Shown one piece after another: positions 25,450 to 34,842 of a DNA stretch of 64,000 nt. Source of the DNA: Lachnospiraceae bacterium. Its GTDB lineage: Bacteria; Bacillota; Clostridia; Lachnospirales; Lachnospiraceae. Within the stretch, counting starts at the first letter, position 1; every line of letters begins with the position of its first letter. The stretch lies in assembly GCA_014804445.1 (NCBI GenBank), contig JAAUZU010000012.1, forward strand, positions 190,191 through 254,190. Reading direction: 5' to 3'. Under the pieces are notes generated by a model. It did not search any database, was not told the DNA's origin, and worked only from the letters and a program-made list of their open reading frames with translations. Position numbers and translations under genes: made by a program.

Positions 25450-27147
25450 TTACAGGGTATTTGCTTCTGCAACTACCTTCTTCAATGCCTCAAGTGCTTC
25501 GTCGGGAAGCTTGTCATAGCCTTCCTTCTTGGTTGCGAAGCCTTCTACTGCATCCACACGGTTCTGCATAGCGTTCTTGAGCTGTTCAGCGTAATCCTTG
25601 TCGGACAAATCTACGTTGAAATCGCCCCAGTTCATGATTTCGATATCGGAGAAAGGTCCCCATTTCTCAAAGGATGCCTTTCCTTCCACGATGCTCTCCA
25701 GGATACCAAGGGTATCAGCCGGTTTTACCTTTTTGCCCATGAAATCTCCGGTATTGATGATGTAGCAGTCAACGTTCTTCTCTTCTACCAGCTTCTTAAA
25801 TTTCTCATAATCGTTTGCAAGCGGATAGGTTCTGAACGGATTTGCATAAGGTACGATGCGAAGTGCGTTCAAATCGGTGCCTGCTGCCACACGCTCTGCT
25901 GTAGAGGTCTTGGTTGCAAGGGTTGCGCCCATAACAGAAGCAAGCGCAGCGCCTTTCAGCTTCACTACAGGAGGAATGGTCGGGTCTTTCATAATCCAGA
26001 AAATAGCGTTTACAGGAGCGTCAATCTTATCCACACGGTTCGGAGACCAGAGTTTGGACTTGATGGCACGTCCGTTGCCGTTTCTGATATCCTCTGTCAC
26101 AAGCTGGATTTTGCCATTCTCATCCAGTGTTGCAGAGCAGTTCTGTGCAGAAAGCAGATACTCGTTGTCAGGACAGCCTGTCGGATAATCTGCAGTCTTG
26201 TCAAAATAAGTAGGCTCCAACGCAACGGAAGCACAGGTGTCGGTATTGATGATGAATGCATCGTCATGCAGCACCTTGATTTCATATTTGCCGCCATGTT
26301 TTGCATGGGTCAGCGTGGACTTACCGGAACCTGACAGACCATATACGGAAGCAACAAACTTTTTGCCGTCGGGAAGCAGGTATTCCTTCTGTCCGCCGTG
26401 GCAGGAAGCGTAGCCGTTTCTGTTTGCAAGTGCCCATGCCATGGTCAGTGTACCCTTCTTGTGCTCGCCAAAGTATCTCATACCGAGAATCGCTGCACAG
26501 TTCTGGTTGGTATCAAAATAGCACAGTGTCAAAGGATCGCTTAAGCAACTGTAATCAACGTCCGGTCTGTTGCCAGGTACCCACTGCGGATCGGAGAAAA
26601 TGTAAATATCCGGCTCATTGCCATCGCCTACCGGCTTGGAATTTTTGTACATTTTTACATACTCGTCAGACATATACTGGAAGTTAATCATCCAGTTGTA
26701 GAGAATATTCTCCTCGCCTTCGGGAATCAGAAGATGTGCCTTTACCATAAACTCAGGGTCAAGGCCTACGAAACACTCTGCATGGTACATGGTTTTCCAG
26801 CGTGTCTCATAAACTGCATCCATAACCACCTTATCCAGCTTTGCTTCATCCACACCGGGCTCACCCTTGATGCGGCGTGCTGCTGCATAACGGCCTGTTA
26901 CGGCGCCATCGTTAAAAAGAAGCACCTTGGCATCCTTCTCAAGACCAAAGGTCTCGCCATCCTTTACGGGCATGTCTGTCACAACAGTTCCCGGGGAGTT
27001 CTTTGCCAGCTCATAGGCCTCTTTCAAAGTGTTTACCTTCACTACATTGTTTCCGTAGAAAGCTGCCTCAATAATGGAACGGGTCTTGGAAAACCCTACC
27101 TTGCCGGCGCCGATTTCGGAAATTGGATAATACGCTTTTGTTGACAT
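25450..27147 (-). CDS. pckA: phosphoenolpyruvate carboxykinase (ATP)
   Basis: A 565-residue enzyme interconverting oxaloacetate + ATP and phosphoenolpyruvate + CO2 + ADP. The kinase-1a P-loop G-L-S-G-S-G-K-S-T is near residue 273, and the metal-binding kinase-2 motif H-D-D-A-F-I-I-N near 296. Length is slightly above the usual 520-540. In fermentative clostridia it often works in the CO2-fixing direction; here, with the OadA-like subunit and citrate synthase in the same window, it is part of oxaloacetate metabolism. AGGAGG precedes the ATG at 27147. Confidence 0.95.
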   Translation of the reverse strand: MSTKAYYPISEIGAGKVGFSKTRSIIEAAFYGNNVVKVNTLKEAYELAKNSPGTVVTDMPVKDGETFGLEKDAKVLLFNDGAVTGRYAAARRIKGEPGVDEAKLDKVVMDAVYETRWKTMYHAECFVGLDPEFMVKAHLLIPEGEENILYNWMINFQYMSDEYVKMYKNSKPVGDGNEPDIYIFSDPQWVPGNRPDVDYSCLSDPLTLCYFDTNQNCAAILGMRYFGEHKKGTLTMAWALANRNGYASCHGGQKEYLLPDGKKFVASVYGLSGSGKSTLTHAKHGGKYEIKVLHDDAFIINTDTCASVALEPTYFDKTADYPTGCPDNEYLLSAQNCSATLDENGKIQLVTEDIRNGNGRAIKSKLWSPNRVDKIDAPVNAIFWIMKDPTIPPVVKLKGAALASVMGATLATKTSTAERVAAGTDLNALRIVPYANPFRTYPLANDYEKFKKLVEEKNVDCYIINTGDFMGKKVKPADTLGILESIVEGKASFEKWGPFSDIEIMNWGDFNVDLSDKDYAEQLKNAMQNRVDAVEGFATKKEGYDKLPDEALEALKKVVAEANTL

Positions 27148-27267
27148 ACTACGTCCTCCTTCAATAAGTATCTATTATTGTATTGCCGCAGTAACGGCAT
27201 ACTGCCTTTTTTTATGTGGAATACCGCCTCATGGCAATGCCGTTTCGCGTTTCCCCATATCACATTT

Positions 27268-27296
27268 ATTATCTCAAAGCCCCCATGAAAAGTCAA
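27268..27296 (-). promoter_or_regulatory. pckA promoter
   Basis: TTGACT (27291-27296) and GATAAT (27268-27273) on the minus strand, 17 bases apart, leaving about 110 bases of leader with a GC-rich hairpin GGCATTGCC near 27230. Confidence 0.65.
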
Positions 27297-27324
27297 TATT
27301 GGACGGCTAAATTTTATAATGATT

Positions 27325-29127
27325 TTACACTTCCCTCGTTGCTTCTGCCAGCCATGTACGCTCTTCTTCATTTAAGTGCGGCGCAATTTTTTCATATACC
27401 TTTTTGTGATAGAGGTTGAGATAAACTCTGGTTTCCTCCGTCATATATTTTATGTCAATGGCATCCAAATCAATCGGCACATAGGTCAGCGTTTCAAAAT
27501 GCATAAACTGTCCGTCCGTATTTTTCACATCGTTTTTAGCCACCATCACATTCTCAATCCGGATGCCATGGCTTCCCTCAATATACACGCCCGGCTCATT
27601 TGTCACATCCATGCCTTCCTCGATAACAGCTTCCGTGGCGCCTTCCGCAAAACGCCAGCGAAGCCCCTGTGGTCCTTCATGCACGTTCAGGATATAGCCA
27701 ACGCCATGCCCCGTTCCGCATTTATAGTCCATATTCATATTCCAGAGCGGCGCCCTTGCCAGAATATCCAGATTGCGCCCTGTACAGCCGTACAGCCACT
27801 TTGCATTACTTAAATTTAACATGCCGGCAGCAACCGCTGTATAGTGACATTTGATTTCGTCGGAGATGGGACCGAGGACAATAGTTCTCGTCACATCCGT
27901 GGTTCCTCCCATGTACTGTCCGCCGGAATCTACCAGGAGCATTCCCTCCGGCGCCAGCACCTTAAAACTCTCCGGCGTCGCCTCATAATGCATCATGGCA
28001 GCGTTTTCTTTGTAGGCGGAAATCGTCGGGAAGGATAAATCCAAAAACTCCGGTACCTGCCTTCTTAAGCCCTCTAAATAGTCAGCCGCAGTTATTTCCG
28101 TTATCTCCATTTTGCCTATGTTCTGCTTCAGCCAGAAAATAAACTTTGTGACTGCCACGCTGTCCTTGATATAAATCTTCTCCATATTGGCAAGCTCGGT
28201 AGCATTTTTTACCGCCTTTTTCAACTCAGTCGGGTTTTTCCCTTCCACCACCTTGGCGCCCGCTGCCGCTTTTTTGTAAAGGCAGTAGCTGCAGTGCCTC
28301 TTATCCAACATAATTTTGGTGTCTTTTCCTGCCTCTTTTTCCAAAAAATCCATGATGGTATCATAGGGACGAACGGTAATATGATTCTCCGCCAGATACT
28401 TCTTTGTTTCTTCACAAAGCGCATCCTGCTGGATAAAAAGAATACTCTCTTCCTCGCCGATGTACCCGTAGGAAAGCGCTACCGGATTACACTCTACATC
28501 CCCGCCGCGTACATTGAAAAGCCACATCAAATCGTCCAGCTTTGTCAAAAGAAGCCTGTCTGCGCCACCCTTCTTCACCTCTTCCATCACGGAGGCAAGC
28601 TTTTCTTTTGTGCTCATACCGGCAATTTCATTGGACAGCACACGCAGCTTTTCACAGGACATCGCCGGGCGCTCCTTCCATACCGCTTCCGCCAAATCCT
28701 TGTCATATACAAAGGAAATCTTCTTGTCAGCCAGCTTCTTCTCCAGCAGAACGCCTTCTGCCGCCGGCACTACCCTGCCGTCAAAACCAAGGGTCTGCCC
28801 CTCTTTCATATTGTCCTTTAAAAACTCGTGCAAAGTGGGCACGCCCTCCTCCGCCATGCGAAACAAAGTGACGCCGGTTCCCGCAAGCTCATTCTCCGCC
28901 TGAATAAAATATCTGCCGTCCGTCCACAGTCCGGCTCCCTCCTGCCATACGAGCAGCGTGCCGTTAGAGCCTGTAAAGCCGCAGAAATATTCCCGCACCG
29001 TAAAATAAGCGCCCACATATTCCGAGTTGTGGAAATCCGCCGTCGGAATCATGTAGTAGTCGATTTTTTCTTTTTTCATGACGTCCCGCAGCGCAGTCAG
29101 CCTCTGTTTGATTTTTAAATTTTCCAT
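27325..29127 (-). CDS. M24-family aminopeptidase P (Xaa-Pro aminopeptidase)
   Basis: A 600-residue cytoplasmic enzyme, of the long three-domain type: two creatinase-like N-terminal domains (about 1-310) and a C-terminal pita-bread catalytic domain. Metal-site segments seen are V-D-S-G-G-Q-Y and T-T-D-V-T-R-T near 410-420, G-H-G-V-G near 485, and the late Glu-containing strands N-V-M-V and L-T-Y-V-P. It removes N-terminal residues before proline. The ATG at 29127 has GAAGGA upstream; a start ten codons earlier has none. deoC lies 45 bases upstream. Confidence 0.9.
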   Translation of the reverse strand: MENLKIKQRLTALRDVMKKEKIDYYMIPTADFHNSEYVGAYFTVREYFCGFTGSNGTLLVWQEGAGLWTDGRYFIQAENELAGTGVTLFRMAEEGVPTLHEFLKDNMKEGQTLGFDGRVVPAAEGVLLEKKLADKKISFVYDKDLAEAVWKERPAMSCEKLRVLSNEIAGMSTKEKLASVMEEVKKGGADRLLLTKLDDLMWLFNVRGGDVECNPVALSYGYIGEEESILFIQQDALCEETKKYLAENHITVRPYDTIMDFLEKEAGKDTKIMLDKRHCSYCLYKKAAAGAKVVEGKNPTELKKAVKNATELANMEKIYIKDSVAVTKFIFWLKQNIGKMEITEITAADYLEGLRRQVPEFLDLSFPTISAYKENAAMMHYEATPESFKVLAPEGMLLVDSGGQYMGGTTDVTRTIVLGPISDEIKCHYTAVAAGMLNLSNAKWLYGCTGRNLDILARAPLWNMNMDYKCGTGHGVGYILNVHEGPQGLRWRFAEGATEAVIEEGMDVTNEPGVYIEGSHGIRIENVMVAKNDVKNTDGQFMHFETLTYVPIDLDAIDIKYMTEETRVYLNLYHKKVYEKIAPHLNEEERTWLAEATREV

Positions 29128-29172
29128 ACTTTTCCTTCTTTCTTTTTTGATTGCCATGCCTATTACTATTTC

Positions 29173-29844
29173 CTAATACACGTCTTCATCTAACGGGACG
29201 CCTTCGCACAAAGATACCGCTTTTGACGTTCCGACGCGGTCGCAGCCAAGTTCTATAAATGCCTGCAGGTCCGCAAGCGTCTGTACTCCGCCGGCCGCCT
29301 TGATCTTGACGCCGCTTCCGATATGTTTTTGAAACAGCGCCACGTCCTCCTTTGTTGCGCCGCCCGTTCCAAAACCCGTGGAGGTTTTAATGTAGTCTGC
29401 TCCTGCCTCCGTCACTACCCTGCACATCTCTGTTTTTTCCGCTTCGCTCAGATAGCAGGTTTCCACGATAACCTTCAGTATGTGGTCTTTGCAGATTGCC
29501 TTTAGCCCGGCAATCTCTTCCCTTACTTTATCATACAGACCGTTCTTTACGTCACTGATATTTACCACCATATCGATCTCGTCACAGCCTTCCGAAAGCG
29601 CCTGCCTGACCTCCGCTGCCTTCGCTTCCGCCACACTGTAGCCAAGCGGAAAACCGACCACCGTACAGATACGAAGCACATCGCCGTAGGCTTCTTTCAC
29701 CCTCTTTACATATGCGGGCGGAATACATACGGATGCCGTCCGGTATTTTACCGCCTCTTCACAAAGCTTTTGAATGTCCTCCCATGTGGCAAAAGCCTTT
29801 AGCTGTGTATGATCCACATGCGCAAGCATCTCCTGTATTGTCAT
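29173..29844 (-). CDS. deoC: deoxyribose-phosphate aldolase
   Basis: A 223-residue aldolase that splits 2-deoxyribose 5-phosphate to acetaldehyde and glyceraldehyde 3-phosphate in deoxynucleoside breakdown. Start motif D-H-T-Q-L-K-A, catalytic Asp in E-I-D-M-V-V-N (near residue 92), Schiff-base Lys in Y-I-K-T-S-T-G-F near 155, and a final phosphate site G-A-G-G-V-like K-A-A-G-G-V. The ATG at 29844 follows AGAGGA; a start 23 codons earlier would lie in the promoter region. No other deo genes adjoin. Confidence 0.94.
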   Translation of the reverse strand: MTIQEMLAHVDHTQLKAFATWEDIQKLCEEAVKYRTASVCIPPAYVKRVKEAYGDVLRICTVVGFPLGYSVAEAKAAEVRQALSEGCDEIDMVVNISDVKNGLYDKVREEIAGLKAICKDHILKVIVETCYLSEAEKTEMCRVVTEAGADYIKTSTGFGTGGATKEDVALFQKHIGSGVKIKAAGGVQTLADLQAFIELGCDRVGTSKAVSLCEGVPLDEDVY

Positions 29845-29968
29845 TTTCTGTTCCTCTGCTTTCCTTTTTCTTCCGGATTTTATTGTAATACGATACACCA
29901 AAAAAATCCACAATTTATGAAAAGTTTGTGAATTTCATTTGAAATCTTTGTTAAATATATTTTTTTGC

Positions 29969-29998
29969 TTGCAAGGTTTTTACTGTCCATGATATGAT
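29969..29998 (+). promoter_or_regulatory. probable promoter of citrate synthase
   Basis: TTGCAA (29969-29974) and TATGAT (29993-29998), spacer 18, leave a leader of about 125 bases before the ATG. The 29845-30128 gap is AT-rich and also must hold the leftward deoC promoter, for which only a weak TTGTGG...TATTAC match was found. Confidence 0.5.
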
Positions 29999-30128
29999 AA
30001 ACCTACTTCTTGTAAAATGCATATTATACACTTCTGTTGTATCATAATAAATTTTTGCATAACCTGTTAGTAGAATCCGGGTCATATACCCATATTACCC
30101 TAGCATTTTTTCAGAAAGGAGCAATGAC

Positions 30129-31493
30129 ATGGAACACAATACATATTCAGACATCACTCCGGAAATCGTAAGACTCGCTAAGCTCTCTGAAGAAGCCGGC
30201 ATTATAGATTCCGAATTATTTACCAAATACGATGTAAAACGCGGTCTGCGCGATTTAAACGGCAAAGGCGTACTGGCAGGCCTGACGCATATTTCCGATG
30301 TGCGCGCCAAGGACATCGTGGACGGCGTGGAGGTACCTGCTCACGGGCGGTTATTTTACCGCGGCTACGATGTGCAGGATTTAGTAAAGGGCTTTACAAG
30401 CGAAAACCGCTTCGGCTTTGAGGAGATTGCCTATCTTCTCTTATTTTCCAAGCTTCCCGACAAAAAAGAGCTTGCAGAATTTGAACAGCTCTTAGGCGGA
30501 TACCGTTCCCTGCCCACCAGCTTTGTGCGGGATATCATTATGAAAGCGCCCAGCAGGGATATGATGAATACGCTTGCAAGAAGTGTGCTGACACTCTACT
30601 CCTACGACGACAGGGCGGACGATACTTCCCTGCCAAACGTACTCAGGCAGTGTCTGCAGCTTATCAGTCTGTTCCCCATGCTTTCCATCTATGGCTATCA
30701 GGCATACAGCCACTATCACGACGGAAACAGCCTGTTTATCCACCAGCCTCTTGCAGAGCTGTCCACCGCAGAAAATATTTTGCATATTCTGCGTCCCGAC
30801 AGTTCCTACACGCCTTTGGAGGCAAAGATTTTAGATATTGCCCTTGTGCTGCATATGGAACACGGCGGCGGTAACAACTCTTCCTTTACTACCCATGTGG
30901 TAACCTCCTCCCTGACGGACACCTACTCCACGATTGCGGCAGCAATCGGTTCCTTAAAAGGTCCCCGCCACGGCGGTGCCAACATCAAGGTCGTAAAGAT
31001 GTTTGAAGAGATGAAAAAAGAGATTCGTGACTGGGAAGATGAAGACGAAGTTTCCGCATACTTAAGGAAACTGCTACACAAGGAAGCCTTTGACCATGCC
31101 GGTCTGATATATGGTGTCGGACATGCAATTTATTCCAAATCCGACCCTCGTGCCGTGGCGTTTAAGGGCTTTGTAGAAAAGCTTTCCGAGGAAAAAGGCC
31201 TCCTCAAAGAATTTGCCCTGTACTCCTTGGTAGAACGCCTTGCTCCCGCCATTATCGCTGAAGAAAGGCAGATGTACAAGGGCGTCAGCATCAACGTGGA
31301 CTTTTACTCCGGCTTTGTTTATCATATGCTGGGACTTCCCATGGAGCTGTACACCCCCATCTTCGCCATCGCCCGTATCGTAGGCTGGAGCGCACACAGA
31401 CTGGAGGAACTCGCCAACAACGGCAAGATTATCCGTCCCGCCTACAAGCCAATCGGAGAAGATAAGGATTATGTGGCTATTGATAAAAGATAA
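30129..31493 (+). CDS. citrate synthase
   Basis: A 454-residue enzyme condensing acetyl-CoA and oxaloacetate (a 2-methylcitrate synthase role is possible). Catalytic motifs seen are E-H-G-G-G-N-N near residue 255, G-P-R-H-G-G-A-N near 284 and G-H-A-I-Y-S-K-S-D-P-R near 337. It is longer than the roughly 370-430 residues of common bacterial forms because of an N-terminal extension of about 40 residues. It has its own promoter and terminator, and no aconitase or isocitrate dehydrogenase gene adjoins. AAAGGAG precedes the ATG. Confidence 0.92.
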   Translation: MEHNTYSDITPEIVRLAKLSEEAGIIDSELFTKYDVKRGLRDLNGKGVLAGLTHISDVRAKDIVDGVEVPAHGRLFYRGYDVQDLVKGFTSENRFGFEEIAYLLLFSKLPDKKELAEFEQLLGGYRSLPTSFVRDIIMKAPSRDMMNTLARSVLTLYSYDDRADDTSLPNVLRQCLQLISLFPMLSIYGYQAYSHYHDGNSLFIHQPLAELSTAENILHILRPDSSYTPLEAKILDIALVLHMEHGGGNNSSFTTHVVTSSLTDTYSTIAAAIGSLKGPRHGGANIKVVKMFEEMKKEIRDWEDEDEVSAYLRKLLHKEAFDHAGLIYGVGHAIYSKSDPRAVAFKGFVEKLSEEKGLLKEFALYSLVERLAPAIIAEERQMYKGVSINVDFYSGFVYHMLGLPMELYTPIFAIARIVGWSAHRLEELANNGKIIRPAYKPIGEDKDYVAIDKR

Positions 31494-31507
31494 TGACAAA
31501 CGACAGA

Positions 31508-31544
31508 AAAGCTCTCCCGCATGATGATGGGGAGAGCTTTTTTA
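31508..31544 (+). terminator. bidirectional terminator between citrate synthase and thrC
   Basis: AAAGCTCTCCC (31508-31518) pairs with GGGAGAGCTTT (31530-31540), followed by a T-run; A-rich sequence on the other side lets it also end thrC. Confidence 0.88.
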
Positions 31545-31555
31545 TATCTATTCTG

Positions 31556-33046
31556 TTAAACTCCCAGAAATTTCTTTACTACTTCTTTCATTTCTTCCTT
31601 GTCGCAGACATGGTTGTGCAGTACAGGCGCGGTACGGATTTCTTCCACGGCAGCGGGAACCGCAACTCCGGAAAGTCCGGAAAGCGCATCCGCCAGTGCA
31701 AAATCATCCATATCACTGCTTCCCTCTCCCATTGCGTCCATGACGCTTCTGGTAAATTTATACGGGCTTGCGGTGGACGCAATCACTGTTTTTGTCATAT
31801 CCTGCGTATCCGTCTTATATTTGCCGTAAACTGCGGACGCCACCGCGGTGTGCGTGTCAATCACATAGCCGCAGTCTGTATAAAGCTTTTTGATGGCGGC
31901 TGCGGTCTCCTCCTCACCGGCATAATTGCCATAGAAATCGGAAAGCGCCTCTCTCATCTGCTGCGTAATTTCATATTTTCCGCCGCTGCTTAAGGCTGCC
32001 ATCAACTCGGCAGTCTTCTCCTCATCATTGCCCGCTATCCGGTAAATCAGACGCTCTAAATTACTGGAAATCAGAATGTCCATGGAGGGAGAAGATGTCA
32101 ATACAAATTCCCTGTTTCTGTCATAAGTACCTGTCGCAAAAAAGTCGTACAACACCTTATTGTCATTTGACGCGCAAATCAGTCTGCCAATAGGCAGCCC
32201 CATGTTTTTTGCATAGAACGCTGCCAAAATGTTGCCGAAGTTGCCGGTGGGCACCACAACATTGATATTTTCACCCTCGGTAATCCTGCCCTCGGCAAGA
32301 AGCCTTGCATATGCATACACATAATATACAATCTGCGGTACAAGCCTTCCTATGTTGATGGAATTGGCGGAGGAGAAACGGAAGCCTGCTTCTGCAAGCT
32401 CTTTTTCCAGCTCTCTATCGCCAAACAGGCGCTTCACGCCGGTCTGCGCATCGTCAAAATTGCCGGTAATGCCTACTACGTATGTATTGCTGCCCTTCTG
32501 GGTCACCATCTGCTTTTCCTGAATCGGGCTGACGCCGTTCTTGGGGTAAAATACGATAATGCGGGTTCCCTCCACGCCTGCAAAGCCGGCCAGCGCCGCC
32601 TTTCCGGTATCCCCGCTTGTCGCAGTCAGAATCACAATCTCATCCTTCACATGGTTCTTTTTTGCCGCGGTCGTCATCAGATGCGGCAAAATGGACAGCG
32701 CCATATCCTTAAACGCAATCGTCGCGCCGTGGAACAACTCCAGATAATAAGCCCCCTCTGCCTCCGTGAGCGGCGCAATCGCCTCTGTGTCAAACTTTTC
32801 ATCATACGCCTTTGCGATACAGTTTTTCAGCTCTTCCTCCGTAAAGTCCGTCAGATACAGCTTCATAACCTCATATGCCGTCTCCTGATAGTTCATCTTG
32901 GAAAACGCTGCAAGGCTTTTATCCAGCGCCGGAATATGGTCCGGCACAAACAGCCCGCCGTCCTCGGAAAGCCCCTTTAAAATGGCTTCTGACGCCTTTA
33001 CCGGCTCTTTTCTGCTTCTCGTACTTTTATATAATACCTCTTCCAT
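31556..33046 (-). CDS. thrC: threonine synthase
   Basis: A 496-residue PLP enzyme converting O-phosphohomoserine to threonine. The family start Y-K-S-T-R and the PLP-lysine segment H-G-A-T-I-A-F-K-D-M-A near residue 108 are clear, with T-A-T-S-G-D-T-G-K-A near 145 for the phosphate cup. The length fits the longer (yeast/E. coli-like) class. The second of two adjacent ATGs (33046) is best spaced from GGAG. No other threonine genes adjoin. Confidence 0.94.
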   Translation of the reverse strand: MEEVLYKSTRSRKEPVKASEAILKGLSEDGGLFVPDHIPALDKSLAAFSKMNYQETAYEVMKLYLTDFTEEELKNCIAKAYDEKFDTEAIAPLTEAEGAYYLELFHGATIAFKDMALSILPHLMTTAAKKNHVKDEIVILTATSGDTGKAALAGFAGVEGTRIIVFYPKNGVSPIQEKQMVTQKGSNTYVVGITGNFDDAQTGVKRLFGDRELEKELAEAGFRFSSANSINIGRLVPQIVYYVYAYARLLAEGRITEGENINVVVPTGNFGNILAAFYAKNMGLPIGRLICASNDNKVLYDFFATGTYDRNREFVLTSSPSMDILISSNLERLIYRIAGNDEEKTAELMAALSSGGKYEITQQMREALSDFYGNYAGEEETAAAIKKLYTDCGYVIDTHTAVASAVYGKYKTDTQDMTKTVIASTASPYKFTRSVMDAMGEGSSDMDDFALADALSGLSGVAVPAAVEEIRTAPVLHNHVCDKEEMKEVVKKFLGV

Positions 33047-33130
33047 CATAGCTCCTATCCAAACCGGAGGAAACCTCCGTTATTTTCCGCTCTGCCGCCT
33101 TGCGGCTGCTTTTGTGCGGTGATTGAAAAC

Positions 33131-33159
33131 AGTATAGCATAATGGATTTTTTTTCGCAA
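33131..33159 (-). promoter_or_regulatory. thrC promoter
   Basis: TTGCGA (33154-33159) and TATACT (33131-33136), spacer 17. The leader carries a CGGAGG/CCTCCG hairpin near 33070 close to the ribosome site. Confidence 0.6.
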
Positions 33160-33288
33160 CGCAAAAATGTGGGGTTTTGTTTTTTGAGGCTGGTGACGCC
33201 GGAGGGGGAGCATACCTGTTCTGATACGATTCCTTTTCATCTCATTACTCCCTTTCAAATTTGTAAACTTCTCAGCCTGTTTTACATA

Positions 33289-34680
33289 TCACTGTTTCTG
33301 CTCGTCCAGATAGAGTTGCACCCGATTCTGAATTTTTTCCGCCGTCTGCTCTGCCGACAAACCTCCTGTCTGATATCCACTGATTTCCTCTCCTATGATT
33401 TGAAAGACAAACGATTGATTTGACAGCCCTCTCCCATCTGCCAACGCTACAATCTCCCTGATTCTTTCCACATCTTCCTCAGAGTTTGCATAAAAATTCG
33501 GTACACTCCCTTCCCCAAAATAAAAAGGAACCGGCTCTCCTGTCTCATAATACTGCTGCACTGTAGACCATTCCAGCATTTCCTCAAACGTAAGCCTGTT
33601 CAATGGCAAACCATGAATACGTGCATATGTTCTTGGCGGAAGATCCGGATGAAGCGCCGCATATTCCTCCAGCCAGTCCAAAGTTATGTAGTACTCCAGA
33701 AAATCCCAGGCTCCTTCCGGGCATTGGCTGTAAGAACAAATGGCAAACGCATTATAAAATGAAACTTTTACACCTGTCCCCTGATTGCAGGGCCACCCTT
33801 TCACCACCCAATCGTCCCCAAGCAGCCAATTCGTATACTGTATGTCTGTCAAACATGAGATTCCGCTTCGGACAGCCAGATGCGTTCCCGATGTCACGCT
33901 TTCCTGAGTGGCCATTACCCAGCCACTCTCATCCCGGCAAAACTCCAGAATATCATAAAATTCCTGATTGCAGAAATCTGCCCTGCCGGAGTCCCAGTCC
34001 ACAAAATCTTCTATAGCATGTAAAACTAACTCCTGCGCCGTATACACTCCGACGCCTCCAAGCGCATTGGCATCCTTGTTATTGGCACGAAACGTCTCCA
34101 ACATTTCCTCTATCGTCCAACCGGTCTCTGTACCAAGTTTCCCACTGTCCCCGGCAATGAACGCAAGCTCGAAAGTGGCGGCTATTTCATAAAGAGCATC
34201 CCCCGTCTGTGCATATTCCAAAATATTAGTCAGATATTTCTCCCTGTTCTCCGGAGTAAGATATGCATTCAAGTCTGCCAATACGCCCGCATATCCCAGT
34301 TCATCCGCAACAAGAGAGCCCACCCATATGATATCCGTTCCCTCTGAAGTAGCCAGATCCAGCTTTAACCGCTCCTTCGCAACATCATAATCCTGATACT
34401 TCTGACCATAATCCACAATCTCCACACAATATTGCCCGTTCCTTGCGTTATAAGCCTCCACAGCATTTGTCAACTCCCAAGAGGTCTCATATGTTCCTAA
34501 TGTCAACGTGATCTTATCACCGCTCTGTTCCCGATCGCTCTGCCCATTACTTTCCGTATTAATCCCTCCTGTCTCCACCGGCTGTACGCTCGAAATCCCA
34601 CCTGCCTGCCTATCTCCACATCCTGCACAAAAAATCATTCCCAACACAATTATCCCCAAAAAATTCCATGTTTTTTTCAT
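33289..34680 (-). CDS. orphan extracellular solute-binding lipoprotein
   Basis: A 463-residue lipoprotein: lipobox F-C-A-G-C with Cys near residue 21, a short Gly/Ser/Glu/Gln linker, then a solute-binding fold starting I-T-L-T-L-G-T-Y near residue 56. The segments W-D-F-L-E-Y-Y and N-A-F-A-I resemble family 1 (sugar-type) binding proteins. No permease or ATPase gene adjoins, so it either feeds a transporter elsewhere or acts as a sensor. It has its own AAAGGA site and stands alone between thrC and the SleB-like gene. Confidence 0.8.
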   Translation of the reverse strand: MKKTWNFLGIIVLGMIFCAGCGDRQAGGISSVQPVETGGINTESNGQSDREQSGDKITLTLGTYETSWELTNAVEAYNARNGQYCVEIVDYGQKYQDYDVAKERLKLDLATSEGTDIIWVGSLVADELGYAGVLADLNAYLTPENREKYLTNILEYAQTGDALYEIAATFELAFIAGDSGKLGTETGWTIEEMLETFRANNKDANALGGVGVYTAQELVLHAIEDFVDWDSGRADFCNQEFYDILEFCRDESGWVMATQESVTSGTHLAVRSGISCLTDIQYTNWLLGDDWVVKGWPCNQGTGVKVSFYNAFAICSYSQCPEGAWDFLEYYITLDWLEEYAALHPDLPPRTYARIHGLPLNRLTFEEMLEWSTVQQYYETGEPVPFYFGEGSVPNFYANSEEDVERIREIVALADGRGLSNQSFVFQIIGEEISGYQTGGLSAEQTAEKIQNRVQLYLDEQKQ

Positions 34681-34807
34681 TTTGTCTTTTTCCTTTCTTT
34701 TTCTGTATAAAATTTAACCACCACAGAACAATTGTAATAATAAGCCTGCATTTAAAACCAAAAGAAACGTCAATGGTTCATTCTGGGACGTAAATAATAA
34801 TTGTCAT

Positions 34808-34835
34808 AAAAAAAGCACCCTGTCAGGATGCTTTT
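34808..34835 (-). terminator. terminator after the SleB-like gene
   Basis: AAAAGCATCC and GGGTGCTTTTTTT (minus strand) form a stem around TGACA with a clear U-run, just past the stop at 34843. Confidence 0.8.
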
Positions 34836-34842
34836 ACATCTA

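Noticed and set aside
12252..27245. Shared 19-base CCTCA-y-GGCAATGCCGTTT string near 12255 and 27228
   Set aside because: It is a short hairpin present twice; the flanks do not match, so chance or simple hairpin convergence is enough.
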